Below, one piece after another: positions 1 through 7,631 of a stretch of 9,713 bases of DNA; positions within the stretch are counted from its first letter, which is position 1; each line of letters starts with the position of its first letter. The notes under the pieces are model-generated. The model did no database searches. It was not told the DNA's origin and worked only from the letters and a program-made list of their open reading frames with translations. The DNA lies in assembly GCA_937924345.1 (NCBI GenBank), contig CALDTD010000036.1, positions 1 to 9,713 on the forward strand, read 5' to 3'. Position numbers and translations under genes: made by a program. The DNA is from an uncultured Flavobacteriales bacterium (GTDB lineage: Bacteria; Bacteroidota; Bacteroidia; Flavobacteriales_D; Parvicellaceae).

Positions 1-978
1 GTAAGGTAATAATTGTTCGTATTCTATTCCTTCTAGATCTTTACCAGTAAACTCTGCTTCTATTTCGTAAGGAATCTTTTTATCTCCTAATTTAAAACTA
101 GCTAATGGTAATTCTTCGTTAGCTAAAGCATACTTTCCTGAAAGTTGCTTTGTAACTAATGGCTTTGCTAAAACTAATTTTACTGCTTTTCCTGTATATT
201 GATTAAATGTGTTAACCAAAACATATTCAATTTTTGGACCTACACACAACGCTGTATTAGACGGTAAAGTCCAAGGTGTTGTTGTCCAAGCTATGAAATA
301 AGTATTATCTGGCAATACATTATTTGGTTTAGCTTTAAACTGTGCAATAATTGTAGTATCTTTTACATCTTGATAGCAGCCTGGCTGATTAATTTCATGA
401 GAACTTAATCCTGTTCCTGCTTTTGGTGAATAAGGCTGAATAGTATAGCCTTTATACATTAAATCTTTATTGTAAATCTGCTGTAACAACCACCAAACAG
501 ACTCCATATATTTATTATTGTAAGTTACATAAGGGTTTTCCATGTCTACCCAATAACCCATTTTTTCTGTAAGATCATTCCAAACATCTGTGTAGCGCAT
601 TACCGCTTCTCTACAAGCTTTGTTATATTCGTCAACAGAAATTTTAACGCCTATATCTTCTTTTGTAATACCAAGTTCTTTTTCAACCTTTAGTTCTACT
701 GGTAAACCGTGTGTATCCCAACCTGCTTTACGATTTACACGATAACCTTTTAGAGTTTTGTAACGACAAAAGATATCTTTTACTGTACGGCCAATAACGT
801 GATGAATACCTGGCAATCCATTTGCAGAAGGCGGCCCTTCAAAAAAGACAAAAGGTTTATTTTCATCCTTCGACAAAATACTTTCTTCAAATGTGTTTTC
901 TGTTTTCCATTTCTCTAAAACTTCTTGGGCAACATTAGGTAAGTTTAAACCAGTATTTTCTTTGTATTTGACGCTCAT
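1..978 (-). CDS. ileS: Isoleucyl-tRNA synthetase, IleRS2-like, N-terminal part (cut by window edge)
   Basis: Cytoplasmic class I aminoacyl-tRNA synthetase that charges tRNA-Ile with isoleucine. Reading the minus strand from the ATG at 978-976 gives 326 open codons to the window edge; the rest, including KMSKS and the anticodon-binding region, lies outside. Visible marks are the nucleotide-binding entry EGPPSANG (residues 47-54), the altered HIGH signature G57-I58-H59-H60, GWDTHGLPVE (86-95), PYSPKAGTGLSSHE (182-195) and the start of the CP1 editing domain with WTTTPWTLPSN (231-241). GWDTHGLPVE and the GIHH signature resemble the IleRS2 (eukaryote-like, mupirocin-resistant) class more than E. 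coli IleRS1; this class call is from memory of the families. The start is supported by the N-terminal sequence running straight into the catalytic fold and by a promoter candidate about 35 nt upstream. It is probably transcribed separately from idi. Confidence 0.96.
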   Translation of the reverse strand, partial: MSVKYKENTGLNLPNVAQEVLEKWKTENTFEESILSKDENKPFVFFEGPPSANGLPGIHHVIGRTVKDIFCRYKTLKGYRVNRKAGWDTHGLPVELKVEKELGITKEDIGVKISVDEYNKACREAVMRYTDVWNDLTEKMGYWVDMENPYVTYNNKYMESVWWLLQQIYNKDLMYKGYTIQPYSPKAGTGLSSHEINQPGCYQDVKDTTIIAQFKAKPNNVLPDNTYFIAWTTTPWTLPSNTALCVGPKIEYVLVNTFNQYTGKAVKLVLAKPLVTKQLSGKYALANEELPLASFKLGDKKIPYEIEAEFTGKDLEGIEYEQLLPY

Positions 979-1013
979 ACTATATCTACGTGTATTGGTA
1001 CTTTGATTTCACA

Positions 1014-1043
1014 CGAAAGTAGTGAAAAAAAGGTTTTACGCAA
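1014..1043 (-). promoter_or_regulatory. Candidate Bacteroidota-type promoter for ileS
   Basis: On the minus strand TTG (1043-1041) is followed after exactly 19 nt by TACTTTCG (1021-1014). This is the Bacteroidota housekeeping pattern TTG, about 19 nt, TAnnTTTG, with one mismatch. The predicted transcription start lies near 1007-1010, giving a leader of about 30 nt to the ileS ATG at 978. It sits in the largest intergenic gap of the window (979-1083). The assignment is by pattern only. Confidence 0.45.
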
Positions 1044-1083
1044 ACAAGAAGAGTTATATAGTTAACCGTTAAAAATTCTAAAA

Positions 1084-1596
1084 TTAGACTACAGCTCTTT
1101 TTAAGACTTCTTCTAGACAGATCTTAAACCACTCTGTGTAATTTTGAGGATTTTCAGCAACATCTTTCATTAAAAACTCGATAGAAACATATTTGTAACT
1201 CTCAACTTCTTCTGGGTTTGGCTTTATTTCCCCTTCGTACGTTCCAAGAAATACATGATCTAATTCATGTTCGGTTAAGTCGTTATCTAAGGCACTTTTA
1301 TAAGTAAAATGAAATGCTTTTTCGATCTCACAATCAAACCCCATTTCCTCTTCTAATCTTCTATGAGCAGCGTCTATTGTTTTTTCATTTTCTCTTGGGT
1401 GACTGCAACAAGTATTCGTCCACAAACCCCCGGAGTGATATTTAGAAATTGCTCTTTGTTGTAATAGCATCTCGCCATTTTTATTGAACAAAAAAACTGA
1501 AAAAGCACGATGTAACAATCCTTTTTCATGCGCTTCCATTTTTTCCATTAACCCAATTTGGTTATCGTTTTCGTCGACAAGGATTACATACTCCAT
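1084..1596 (-). CDS. idi: Isopentenyl-diphosphate delta-isomerase, type I
   Basis: Cytoplasmic Nudix-fold enzyme interconverting isopentenyl and dimethylallyl diphosphate, the building blocks for quinones, carotenoids and undecaprenyl phosphate. The length of 170 aa is normal for a type I enzyme. The catalytic cysteine is C64 in WTNTCCSHP (59-67), and H66 matches a metal ligand of the E. coli enzyme. H23 and H29 in HEKGLLH match the other histidine ligands, although the spacing is one residue shorter than I recall for E. coli. E109 and E111 (EHELDHVF) match the metal-binding and catalytic glutamates. The Nudix-type helix is HRRLEEEMGF (78-87). The ATG at 1596 lies 1 nt after the stop codon of the upstream protease gene, so it is very likely the last gene of that transcript and translationally coupled. 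A TAA stop ends it 105 nt before ileS. No clear terminator hairpin with a U-run follows. Confidence 0.95.
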   Translation of the reverse strand: MEYVILVDENDNQIGLMEKMEAHEKGLLHRAFSVFLFNKNGEMLLQQRAISKYHSGGLWTNTCCSHPRENEKTIDAAHRRLEEEMGFDCEIEKAFHFTYKSALDNDLTEHELDHVFLGTYEGEIKPNPEEVESYKYVSIEFLMKDVAENPQNYTEWFKICLEEVLKRAVV

Positions 1597-1597
1597 C

Positions 1598-3859
1598 TTA
1601 TTTCTTAATTATTTTTTTTGTAGAAGTTTGACCAACTTCATTTACTAACCTTAGATAATAAACTCCTGAATTTAGGTTCGCTAAATTTATAACTTTAGAT
1701 TGATTAATTTCCTGACTTAAAACGACTTGACCAACTGTATTAAATACCGTAACCATTACAGTTTCATTTAATTGAATCATCAATTCATCTGTAAAAGGAT
1801 TAGGGTATATTATTACATTTTCTAATGAACTAACCTTATCTATACCTACAGCTGCTGTAATCGACATCTCTGTTAATTCGCTTGCCCCATATTCTCCACC
1901 TTCTTTTATAATGGTACCGTTATCTGTTTTTAAAACATAAGCCCCAATACCATAACCACAGCAAATACCATCGTCTGCGTCATCAAAAATTTCAAATTGA
2001 TAACATTCACCAGACACTACATCTACACTATCCAAATATTGTGTATTATTATCATTATAAGGTCCACCTGTTTTTAAAACAGTTCCATTACTATTTCTAA
2101 AAATCCAAGTAATCTCATCAGAATAATCATCTGTTAGAATATCGATAACAACTTTAGTTGTTCCAAAATTATTTCCAGATAACATAAAAGTTTTAGTGCT
2201 TACGTTATTTCCATTATTTTCATCCATACCTCCATTTGGAAATGTTACTTCCGCATTAACATTAAAAGTACCAGAAGCAGATGTTAATGTCCCTAAAGAA
2301 ATTTGTTCTGATTGATTTTGAGCTAGGTTACCTGTCCAATTTATTGTGGTTGAATTTCCATTATTTAAAGTCCAATTAATTTGAGCAGAAGTTAGGGCAG
2401 AAGTTCCTCTGTTAATTAAAGTTACATAAGCTATAATTGATTCTTCACCACAAACTTCTTCAGAAAAATCTATAGCAGTACTTGCATCTAATGTATAAAC
2501 CTGTAAAGGCGGGTAAACATCAATTGAACTAACATTCGTATTATTGGGGTCCAACCAATCTTTCAATCTTTCGTTTGCTGAATTTCCATCCCAAGAAACT
2601 CCAAAACGTCCATAAAAGTCATTAAGTCCATTATCATTAACACCTGAACAAGCAGCTCCACCGCCAAACAATTGCCCAATCACTCTTCCTTGATCGTCAA
2701 ACAGTGGTGAACCTGAAGAACCGCCTTCGGTAACTCCTTGCTCCCAGCCACCTCCTGCTTGCGTAATTTCCCACGTTTGTGCACCTTGGTTTACAGCCTT
2801 GATTGGTCCAGAATCATCTCTACAAACTTTCATAATGTCTCCTGCAGGATGATGAATTCCTACTACATAATTTGGAACATTATCAGATTTATCCCAACCT
2901 GCCCACGTTAAATCCCATGCAGTAGGAATAGCGGAGTTAATTTCGACCAAACAAAAATCTGTATTTGCATTCCTTGCTCTTAATGTTGCTCCACTTATTG
3001 TTTTTAAAATTGGCCCATTTCCACTATTAACATTTGTTCCACAAACTGGATTTGGGTTAATCCATTCGAAACGAAAAGACCAGTCGGTCGGATTACTAAA
3101 ACAATGATTAGCCGTCAAAAAATAAGGCTTTCCATCGTTTGCTGTATTGTTTACCAACGCACCAGAACAAAAACTAGAACCTCCAGAAAGTAGCAATCCA
3201 ACAGAACTTTTATTATATTCTTTAATAGGATCCCAATCATTACCTATTGAGCAGAGAACATCTTTATTACAGTCACCAGAGTCATTCAAACCTTTATTTT
3301 GTTTATATGTTTTTGCATTTCGATAACCATGTGTAACCGTTTCTATATGTAAGTGTACCTCATCTTTTACTGCTTTGGGTTGGTAATATTCAATTATCAT
3401 ATTATCTGCTTCTAATAGCCAAGTTCCAAAACGACCACTTTCTTGATTTTGAGCTGCAGTATATTTCCCTAAAGTATGTTCTTTGCTTTCATCATATAAA
3501 AATAATTCTGAGCCAACAGGCAAATAAAATTGATCAAAGATAACATTAAGTGACAGTGCTTTCTTTGAGGTGATTTTTAATCTCCAAATCTTATCTCCAT
3601 TCGGTAACGTACTCCATTGTCCATCTTCCAGACCTAAATCAATTTTGTGCTTGAAACCAAAACGCCATGGCTTCAGTTTTGAATCATTTTGAGCATCTTC
3701 TGCTTTTAATGTTTCTACGTCTGTAAAAGGCAATTCAAAAACACTAGTTAGCACTTCTGCTTTTAGTGTTTTCCAACCGATAGGTACATCTTTAAACTCT
3801 TGAGAAAAAACAGTCGCCCTAGCTACTAATAGTATGCTAATAATTATAAATATACGCAT
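1598..3859 (-). CDS. Secreted lysyl endopeptidase-like serine protease with T9SS sorting domain
   Basis: Predicted extracellular serine endopeptidase of the chymotrypsin fold, related to Achromobacter/Lysobacter lysyl endopeptidase (Lys-C); 753 aa. The order is Sec signal peptide (about 1-20, hydrophobic then FSQ), propeptide-like region (about 21-190), protease domain (about 194-440), a CARDB/Ig-like domain (about 455-560), a cysteine-containing beta domain with DDGICCGYG (629-637), and a type A T9SS C-terminal domain (about 676-753). The catalytic triad is H252 (TANHC), D301 (NTDFCLVEI) and S382 (GGSSGSP). The likely mature start near SGDCNKDVLC (194-203) resembles the mature N-terminus of Lys-C. 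D414 (DFYGR) aligns with the Lys-C aspartate that selects lysine at P1, so cleavage after Lys is inferred. The gene follows the M28 peptidase gene after 41 nt and precedes idi by 1 nt. The physiological substrate is unknown. Confidence 0.92.
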   Translation of the reverse strand: MRIFIIISILLVARATVFSQEFKDVPIGWKTLKAEVLTSVFELPFTDVETLKAEDAQNDSKLKPWRFGFKHKIDLGLEDGQWSTLPNGDKIWRLKITSKKALSLNVIFDQFYLPVGSELFLYDESKEHTLGKYTAAQNQESGRFGTWLLEADNMIIEYYQPKAVKDEVHLHIETVTHGYRNAKTYKQNKGLNDSGDCNKDVLCSIGNDWDPIKEYNKSSVGLLLSGGSSFCSGALVNNTANDGKPYFLTANHCFSNPTDWSFRFEWINPNPVCGTNVNSGNGPILKTISGATLRARNANTDFCLVEINSAIPTAWDLTWAGWDKSDNVPNYVVGIHHPAGDIMKVCRDDSGPIKAVNQGAQTWEITQAGGGWEQGVTEGGSSGSPLFDDQGRVIGQLFGGGAACSGVNDNGLNDFYGRFGVSWDGNSANERLKDWLDPNNTNVSSIDVYPPLQVYTLDASTAIDFSEEVCGEESIIAYVTLINRGTSALTSAQINWTLNNGNSTTINWTGNLAQNQSEQISLGTLTSASGTFNVNAEVTFPNGGMDENNGNNVSTKTFMLSGNNFGTTKVVIDILTDDYSDEITWIFRNSNGTVLKTGGPYNDNNTQYLDSVDVVSGECYQFEIFDDADDGICCGYGIGAYVLKTDNGTIIKEGGEYGASELTEMSITAAVGIDKVSSLENVIIYPNPFTDELMIQLNETVMVTVFNTVGQVVLSQEINQSKVINLANLNSGVYYLRLVNEVGQTSTKKIIKK
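1601..1834 (-). other. T9SS type A C-terminal sorting domain of the protease
   Basis: Residues about 676-753 of the protease have the form of the Por secretion system sorting domain: IIYPNPF near its start, then MVTVFNTVGQVV, then LANLNSGVYYLRL, and a basic end KKIIKK. In T9SS this folded domain directs the cargo through the outer membrane and is normally removed by the PorU-type peptidase. It implies that the host genome encodes a T9SS; none of its components is in this window. Confidence 0.9.
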
Positions 3860-3900
3860 AGGTTGAAATATTCGATTTTTATAAATTTACAAAAAAAGAA

Positions 3901-5409
3901 CTAATTCTTAATCCTATTTAAATTTTTGTCTCGATTAGCAATTTCCCAGGCAGTATAAAAAACCAATTTTGTGGTCCGTTCTAACTTTTCGAAATCAATC
4001 TTTTCTACATCATCTGTAGGCTTATGATAATCTTCATGCACGCCACTAAAATAAAAGATAACTGGAATATTATTTTTTGCAAAATTGTAATGGTCTGAAC
4101 GGTAATAAAAACGATTAGGATCTGATTCGCTATTGTAAGTATAATCTAATTCCATCTTCATGTTGTCAGCATTTGCTTTTTCGCTAATTTCATGTAAATC
4201 TGAACTAATTTTATCTGAGCCAATTAAGTAAACATAATTATTATTTTCATGATGCTCATCAACTCTTCCAATCATATCTATATTTAAATCAACAACTGTA
4301 TTACTTAAATCATAAACTGGGTTTTCTGTATAATATTGGGAGCCTAACAATCCTTTTTCCTCTCCAGAAACCGTCATAAACAGCATACTTCTTCTTGGAC
4401 CTTTACCTGCTAATTCTGCTTTTTTAAATGCTTCTGCCAATTCCAAAACGGCCACAGTTCCTGATCCATCATCGTCTGCACCATTGCAAATTTCTCCAGC
4501 ATCATAACCAATATGATCATAATGCGCAGTAATAACAACAACTTCATCTTTTTTGTCAGTCCCCTGAATAAAGCCCAATACATTTTCTGAACTTAACACC
4601 TGATCGATTTGTAAAGTCAAACTAACTTTACCATTTAACTTTATTACCTCACTCTTGTTTTCAATTTTAAATATATCTTTTGCAACAACATCAGAAATAA
4701 AGAAATTAGGAATAAATTGACTTTGTTTTCTATTCCCTTTGTTATGTAATTGCATAATAGGGTTTTGAATGTAGAATTTAATACGTTCTAACTGAGACTT
4801 AAAATCAGTTTTAATCGTAAACAATGCCATTGCACCATTCTTTTGAGCTGCATCTATTTTTTTTCGCCAGTTATCCCAACCTTCAGAAATCGCTACATCA
4901 TCAGGAATACCTTCCTTTACAACTACTACTTTACCTTTAACATCTATATCCTTGTAATTAGAATAACGACTATCATCAATACCATAATTAAGGTAGACAA
5001 TCTCTAGGTCATTAATATTTGTATCATTAAAACTACCTAAGTAAAAGAAATCTTCTAAGAATGTCAATCGTTTTCCATCTACTTTTATTCCTACTTTAGA
5101 AGGGTCTTTAACAGCTACAGGAAAAGGTTGAAAATAAGAAGTATCGTTTACTCCTTTTTGTAACCCAATGGTTTTAAAATGGTTTGCAATGTAAGCAGCA
5201 GCTTTCTTTTGGCCTGGCATTGCAGTTTCTCTTCCTTCAAATTCGTCGGAAGCTATAATTGTTAAATGCTTTCTTAAATCTTCTTGATTAATCGTCTTTA
5301 CAAACTGATTAGCGTCTTCCTGATTAGCAAAGGCTTGACTTGCATTTTTTTTTACAGTACACCCGGTAAATAATAGCCCTAGAAAACTAAAGCAAATAAA
5401 TTTATTCAT
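3901..5409 (-). CDS. M28-family zinc metallopeptidase, lipoprotein
   Basis: Probable aminopeptidase-type exopeptidase with two catalytic zinc ions, lipid-anchored in the envelope; 502 aa. The N-terminus is a lipoprotein signal with the lipobox FTGC, placing the modified cysteine at C17. The M28 ligands are all visible: H297 (TAHYDH), D312 (GADDDGSG), E350 as general base with E351 as ligand (SGEEKG), D378 (NIDMIG) and H462 (EDYHKPTDD). Residues roughly 100-270 look like a protease-associated (PA) domain inserted before the catalytic core. After C17 the mature protein begins TVKKNAS, with no acidic cluster of the kind that sends flavobacterial lipoproteins to the cell surface, so a periplasm-facing location is inferred. 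It lies 17 nt after lpxA and 41 nt before the secreted protease. Whether it removes N-terminal residues or has another exopeptidase activity cannot be told from the sequence. Confidence 0.93.
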   Translation of the reverse strand: MNKFICFSFLGLLFTGCTVKKNASQAFANQEDANQFVKTINQEDLRKHLTIIASDEFEGRETAMPGQKKAAAYIANHFKTIGLQKGVNDTSYFQPFPVAVKDPSKVGIKVDGKRLTFLEDFFYLGSFNDTNINDLEIVYLNYGIDDSRYSNYKDIDVKGKVVVVKEGIPDDVAISEGWDNWRKKIDAAQKNGAMALFTIKTDFKSQLERIKFYIQNPIMQLHNKGNRKQSQFIPNFFISDVVAKDIFKIENKSEVIKLNGKVSLTLQIDQVLSSENVLGFIQGTDKKDEVVVITAHYDHIGYDAGEICNGADDDGSGTVAVLELAEAFKKAELAGKGPRRSMLFMTVSGEEKGLLGSQYYTENPVYDLSNTVVDLNIDMIGRVDEHHENNNYVYLIGSDKISSDLHEISEKANADNMKMELDYTYNSESDPNRFYYRSDHYNFAKNNIPVIFYFSGVHEDYHKPTDDVEKIDFEKLERTTKLVFYTAWEIANRDKNLNRIKN

Positions 5410-5426
5410 ATAAAAGCTAGTGTTTT

Positions 5427-6206
5427 TTAAGAGATCCCTCTCATAATTCCTTTAGTAGAACTTTTTATAAAATCGATGATTTTACCTTTCTCTTCAGAGT
5501 CAGGAAGTTCAGCATCTGCAATTTTAATTCCAGCAGAAACATTACTATTTTGAACATATAAAATACGATAAGTATCCTCTATATTTTTCACTTGCTCATC
5601 TGTAAAACCTCTTCTTCTTAAACCAATAGAATTTACTCCAATATAAGACAATGGCTCTCTTGCAGCTTTAACATAAGGGGGAATATTTTTTCTAACATTA
5701 GTACTTCCAGCAACAAAAACGTGATCACCAATATTTACGAATTGTTGAACACCAACCATACCTTCTATTACAACATTATCTCCAATTGTAATATTACCTG
5801 CCAACTGAGTGCTATTTGCTATAATCACATTATCGCCTAATATACAATCGTGCGCTACATGAACATAAGCCATCAATAGACAATTATTCCCCACAACTGT
5901 TTTTTCTCTATCTGCTGTTCCTTTGTGAATGGTTACACATTCTCTTATTACTGTATTATCTCCAATATGAGTTGTTGTATATTCTCCTTTATATTTTAAA
6001 TCTTGAGAAACTGCAGAGATTACAGCTCCAGGATAAATCTTGCAGTTCTTTCCAATTCTAGCGCCATCCATAATGACTACGTTTGGTCCTATCCAGGTTC
6101 CGTCTCCTATCTCTACGTCTCCGTAAATTGAGGCAAAAGGTTCTATAGTAACATTTTTACCAATTTTAGCATCTGGATGTACAAATCTTAGCGCTTCTTT
6201 ATTCAT
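5427..6206 (-). CDS. lpxA: Acyl-ACP--UDP-N-acetylglucosamine O-acyltransferase
   Basis: First enzyme of lipid A synthesis. In the cytoplasm it transfers a 3-hydroxyacyl chain from ACP to the 3-OH of UDP-GlcNAc. The protein is 259 aa, against 262 in E. coli. The N-terminal two thirds is a left-handed beta helix built from hexapeptide repeats (for example IGDGTW, IGKNCK, IGDNTV, LGDNVI, IGDNVV), followed by a helical C-terminus with GLRRRGF (195-201). The catalytic base is H119 in HVAHD, with H116 matching E. coli H122. By ungapped alignment from memory, G167 matches E. coli G173, the residue setting acyl length, so a long chain (C14 or more) rather than C10 is predicted. The positions of E. 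coli H144 and H160 are N138 and Q154 here. It is cotranscribed after lpxC-fabZ (15 nt gap). Confidence 0.97.
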   Translation of the reverse strand: MNKEALRFVHPDAKIGKNVTIEPFASIYGDVEIGDGTWIGPNVVIMDGARIGKNCKIYPGAVISAVSQDLKYKGEYTTTHIGDNTVIRECVTIHKGTADREKTVVGNNCLLMAYVHVAHDCILGDNVIIANSTQLAGNITIGDNVVIEGMVGVQQFVNIGDHVFVAGSTNVRKNIPPYVKAAREPLSYIGVNSIGLRRRGFTDEQVKNIEDTYRILYVQNSNVSAGIKIADAELPDSEEKGKIIDFIKSSTKGIMRGIS

Positions 6207-6221
6207 CGTAACTTCTGTTTC

Positions 6222-7619
6222 TTACTTATCTTTAACAACTTGAGCCAACATTTCAGCTTCCATGCAAAGCTCTCCGTTTACATAAGCTTTACCTCCCATT
6301 TCTACCAAGCCTCTTCGCATTGGAGAAAGTAAAAACAACTCAAACACAATTGTATCGCCTGGTATTACTTTACGTTTAAACTTTACCTTATCTATCTTCA
6401 TAAAATAAGTTGTATACTTTTCTGGCTCATCTACTTTACTTAGCGAAAAAATACCTCCTACTTGTGCCATTGCCTCAATTTGAAGCACACCTGGCATTAC
6501 TGGGTTCCCTGGGAAATGCCCCGTAAATTGAGGCTCATTCATAGAAACGTTCTTTATACCAACAATTCTATTTTCGTCCATTTCCATTACCTTATCTACT
6601 AATAAGAATGGATAACGGTGTGGCAACATTTTTTCAATGTCATTTATATTGTACAAAGGCTCTTTCGACAAATCAAAAACTTTAGGTTGTTTTGCTTGTT
6701 TTTTGATTAACCCTTTAATAATCTTCGCTAAAGAAACATTACCTGAATGACCAGGGCGAGCAGCTAGAATATGACCTTTAATTGGTTTTCCAACTAAGGC
6801 TAAATCTCCCATAATGTCTAGCAGTTTATGACGCGCAGGTTCATTTAAAAACTTTAGTTCAATATTGTTTAATGTGTTCCCTTTGATTTGAATATCTAAA
6901 TTCTCTTTACCTAATAACTTTGCTAGTTCATCTAACTCAGACTGGGGAACATTTTCTCGCTCTACTAAAACAATTGCATTGTCGATATGACCACCTTTAA
7001 TTAATCCTGCTCTTGCCAATGTTTCTAATTCTCTTAAGAATACGAACGTTCTACATGGTGCAATATTATCTTTAAATTCAGAAATCTCATACATAGAAGC
7101 ATGCTGTGTTCCTAGTACTGGAGAATTATAATCGACCATTACCGTTAAACGGAAATCATCGTAAGGAATACCTAACATTTCTACCCCTTTTTCTAAATCT
7201 TCGAACGGTTGGTTTTCTGCAAACTCAAAGAAATCTCTATCAGCTTTTTGTTCTTCTAGGCCAACTTGAACAATACCGTCGACAAATGCTTGCGCACTTC
7301 CATCCATAATTGGCATTTCTGGTCCGTCAATTTTAATCAGTGCGTTATCCACCTGCATCCCGTAAAGGGCAGCTAATAAATGCTCAGTTGTATGCACTCT
7401 AACACCATTTTTTTCTAATGTAGTTCCACGTTGTGTATCAACTACTAAATCAGCATCAGCAGGGATGATTGGTTGACCATCTACATCTACTCGCTGAAAT
7501 TTATAACCATGGTTTTCGGGTGCTGGCTCTACAGTAACGTTTACTTTGGCTCCTGTATGTAATCCAACATTACTAAATGTAATTGCCGACTTTAACGTAT
7601 GTTGTTTTGTATGCATCAT
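6222..7619 (-). CDS. lpxC-fabZ: Bifunctional LpxC deacetylase / FabZ 3-hydroxyacyl-ACP dehydratase
   Basis: A fusion of two cytoplasmic enzymes, 465 aa, usual in Bacteroidota. Residues 1 to about 305 are LpxC, the zinc amidase that removes acetate from UDP-3-O-acyl-GlcNAc, the committed step of lipid A synthesis. Zinc ligands are H80 (HTTEHLLA), H264 and D268 (ARHKLLD); E79 is the catalytic base, T191 (CRTF) is conserved and H291 (GHSGN) matches E. coli H265. About 26 extra residues lie between IVLVE and NEPARH compared with E. coli. Residues about 320-465 are FabZ, which dehydrates 3-hydroxyacyl-ACP in fatty acid elongation, with DIEKMLPHRYPFLLVD (327-342), catalytic H368 (GHFPGNPVMPG) and E382 (IEAMAQ). 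Tandem ATG codons at the start leave one residue of ambiguity. One polypeptide fixes the ratio of the two competing activities. It lies 12 nt after lpxD. Confidence 0.97.
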   Translation of the reverse strand: MMHTKQHTLKSAITFSNVGLHTGAKVNVTVEPAPENHGYKFQRVDVDGQPIIPADADLVVDTQRGTTLEKNGVRVHTTEHLLAALYGMQVDNALIKIDGPEMPIMDGSAQAFVDGIVQVGLEEQKADRDFFEFAENQPFEDLEKGVEMLGIPYDDFRLTVMVDYNSPVLGTQHASMYEISEFKDNIAPCRTFVFLRELETLARAGLIKGGHIDNAIVLVERENVPQSELDELAKLLGKENLDIQIKGNTLNNIELKFLNEPARHKLLDIMGDLALVGKPIKGHILAARPGHSGNVSLAKIIKGLIKKQAKQPKVFDLSKEPLYNINDIEKMLPHRYPFLLVDKVMEMDENRIVGIKNVSMNEPQFTGHFPGNPVMPGVLQIEAMAQVGGIFSLSKVDEPEKYTTYFMKIDKVKFKRKVIPGDTIVFELFLLSPMRRGLVEMGGKAYVNGELCMEAEMLAQVVKDK

Positions 7620-7631
7620 CGTTTCAATAGA

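Noticed and set aside
1..978. ileS as a truncated pseudogene lacking KMSKS
   Set aside because: The frame is open without interruption to position 1; the missing part is simply outside the window.
989..1015. Inverted repeat CGTGT / ACACG in the ileS leader
   Set aside because: Only 5-6 bp with a loop of about 17 nt, and its upstream arm overlaps the predicted -7 element, so it would not be transcribed. No T-box or riboswitch features are present.
3882..3889. TAAATTTA before the protease gene as a -7 element
   Set aside because: It has one mismatch in a very AT-rich gap and no TTG at 17-23 nt upstream; this is expected by chance.
5431..5442. Small hairpin GAGA-GGGA-TCTC at the end of lpxA, as a possible terminator
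   Set aside because: A 4-bp stem followed by an A-run rather than a U-run in the transcript, and it lies in the last codons of lpxA; it is too weak for a terminator.
7106..7309. Open frame of 67 codons on the plus strand
   Set aside because: It lies wholly antisense to the LpxC part of lpxC-fabZ, has no recognisable domain and has no promoter or neighbour in that direction.
6222..7619. LpxC-FabZ fusion and the 26-residue LpxC insert as a novelty
   Set aside because: Both are, to my knowledge, standard in Bacteroidota, so they are lineage marks rather than new findings.
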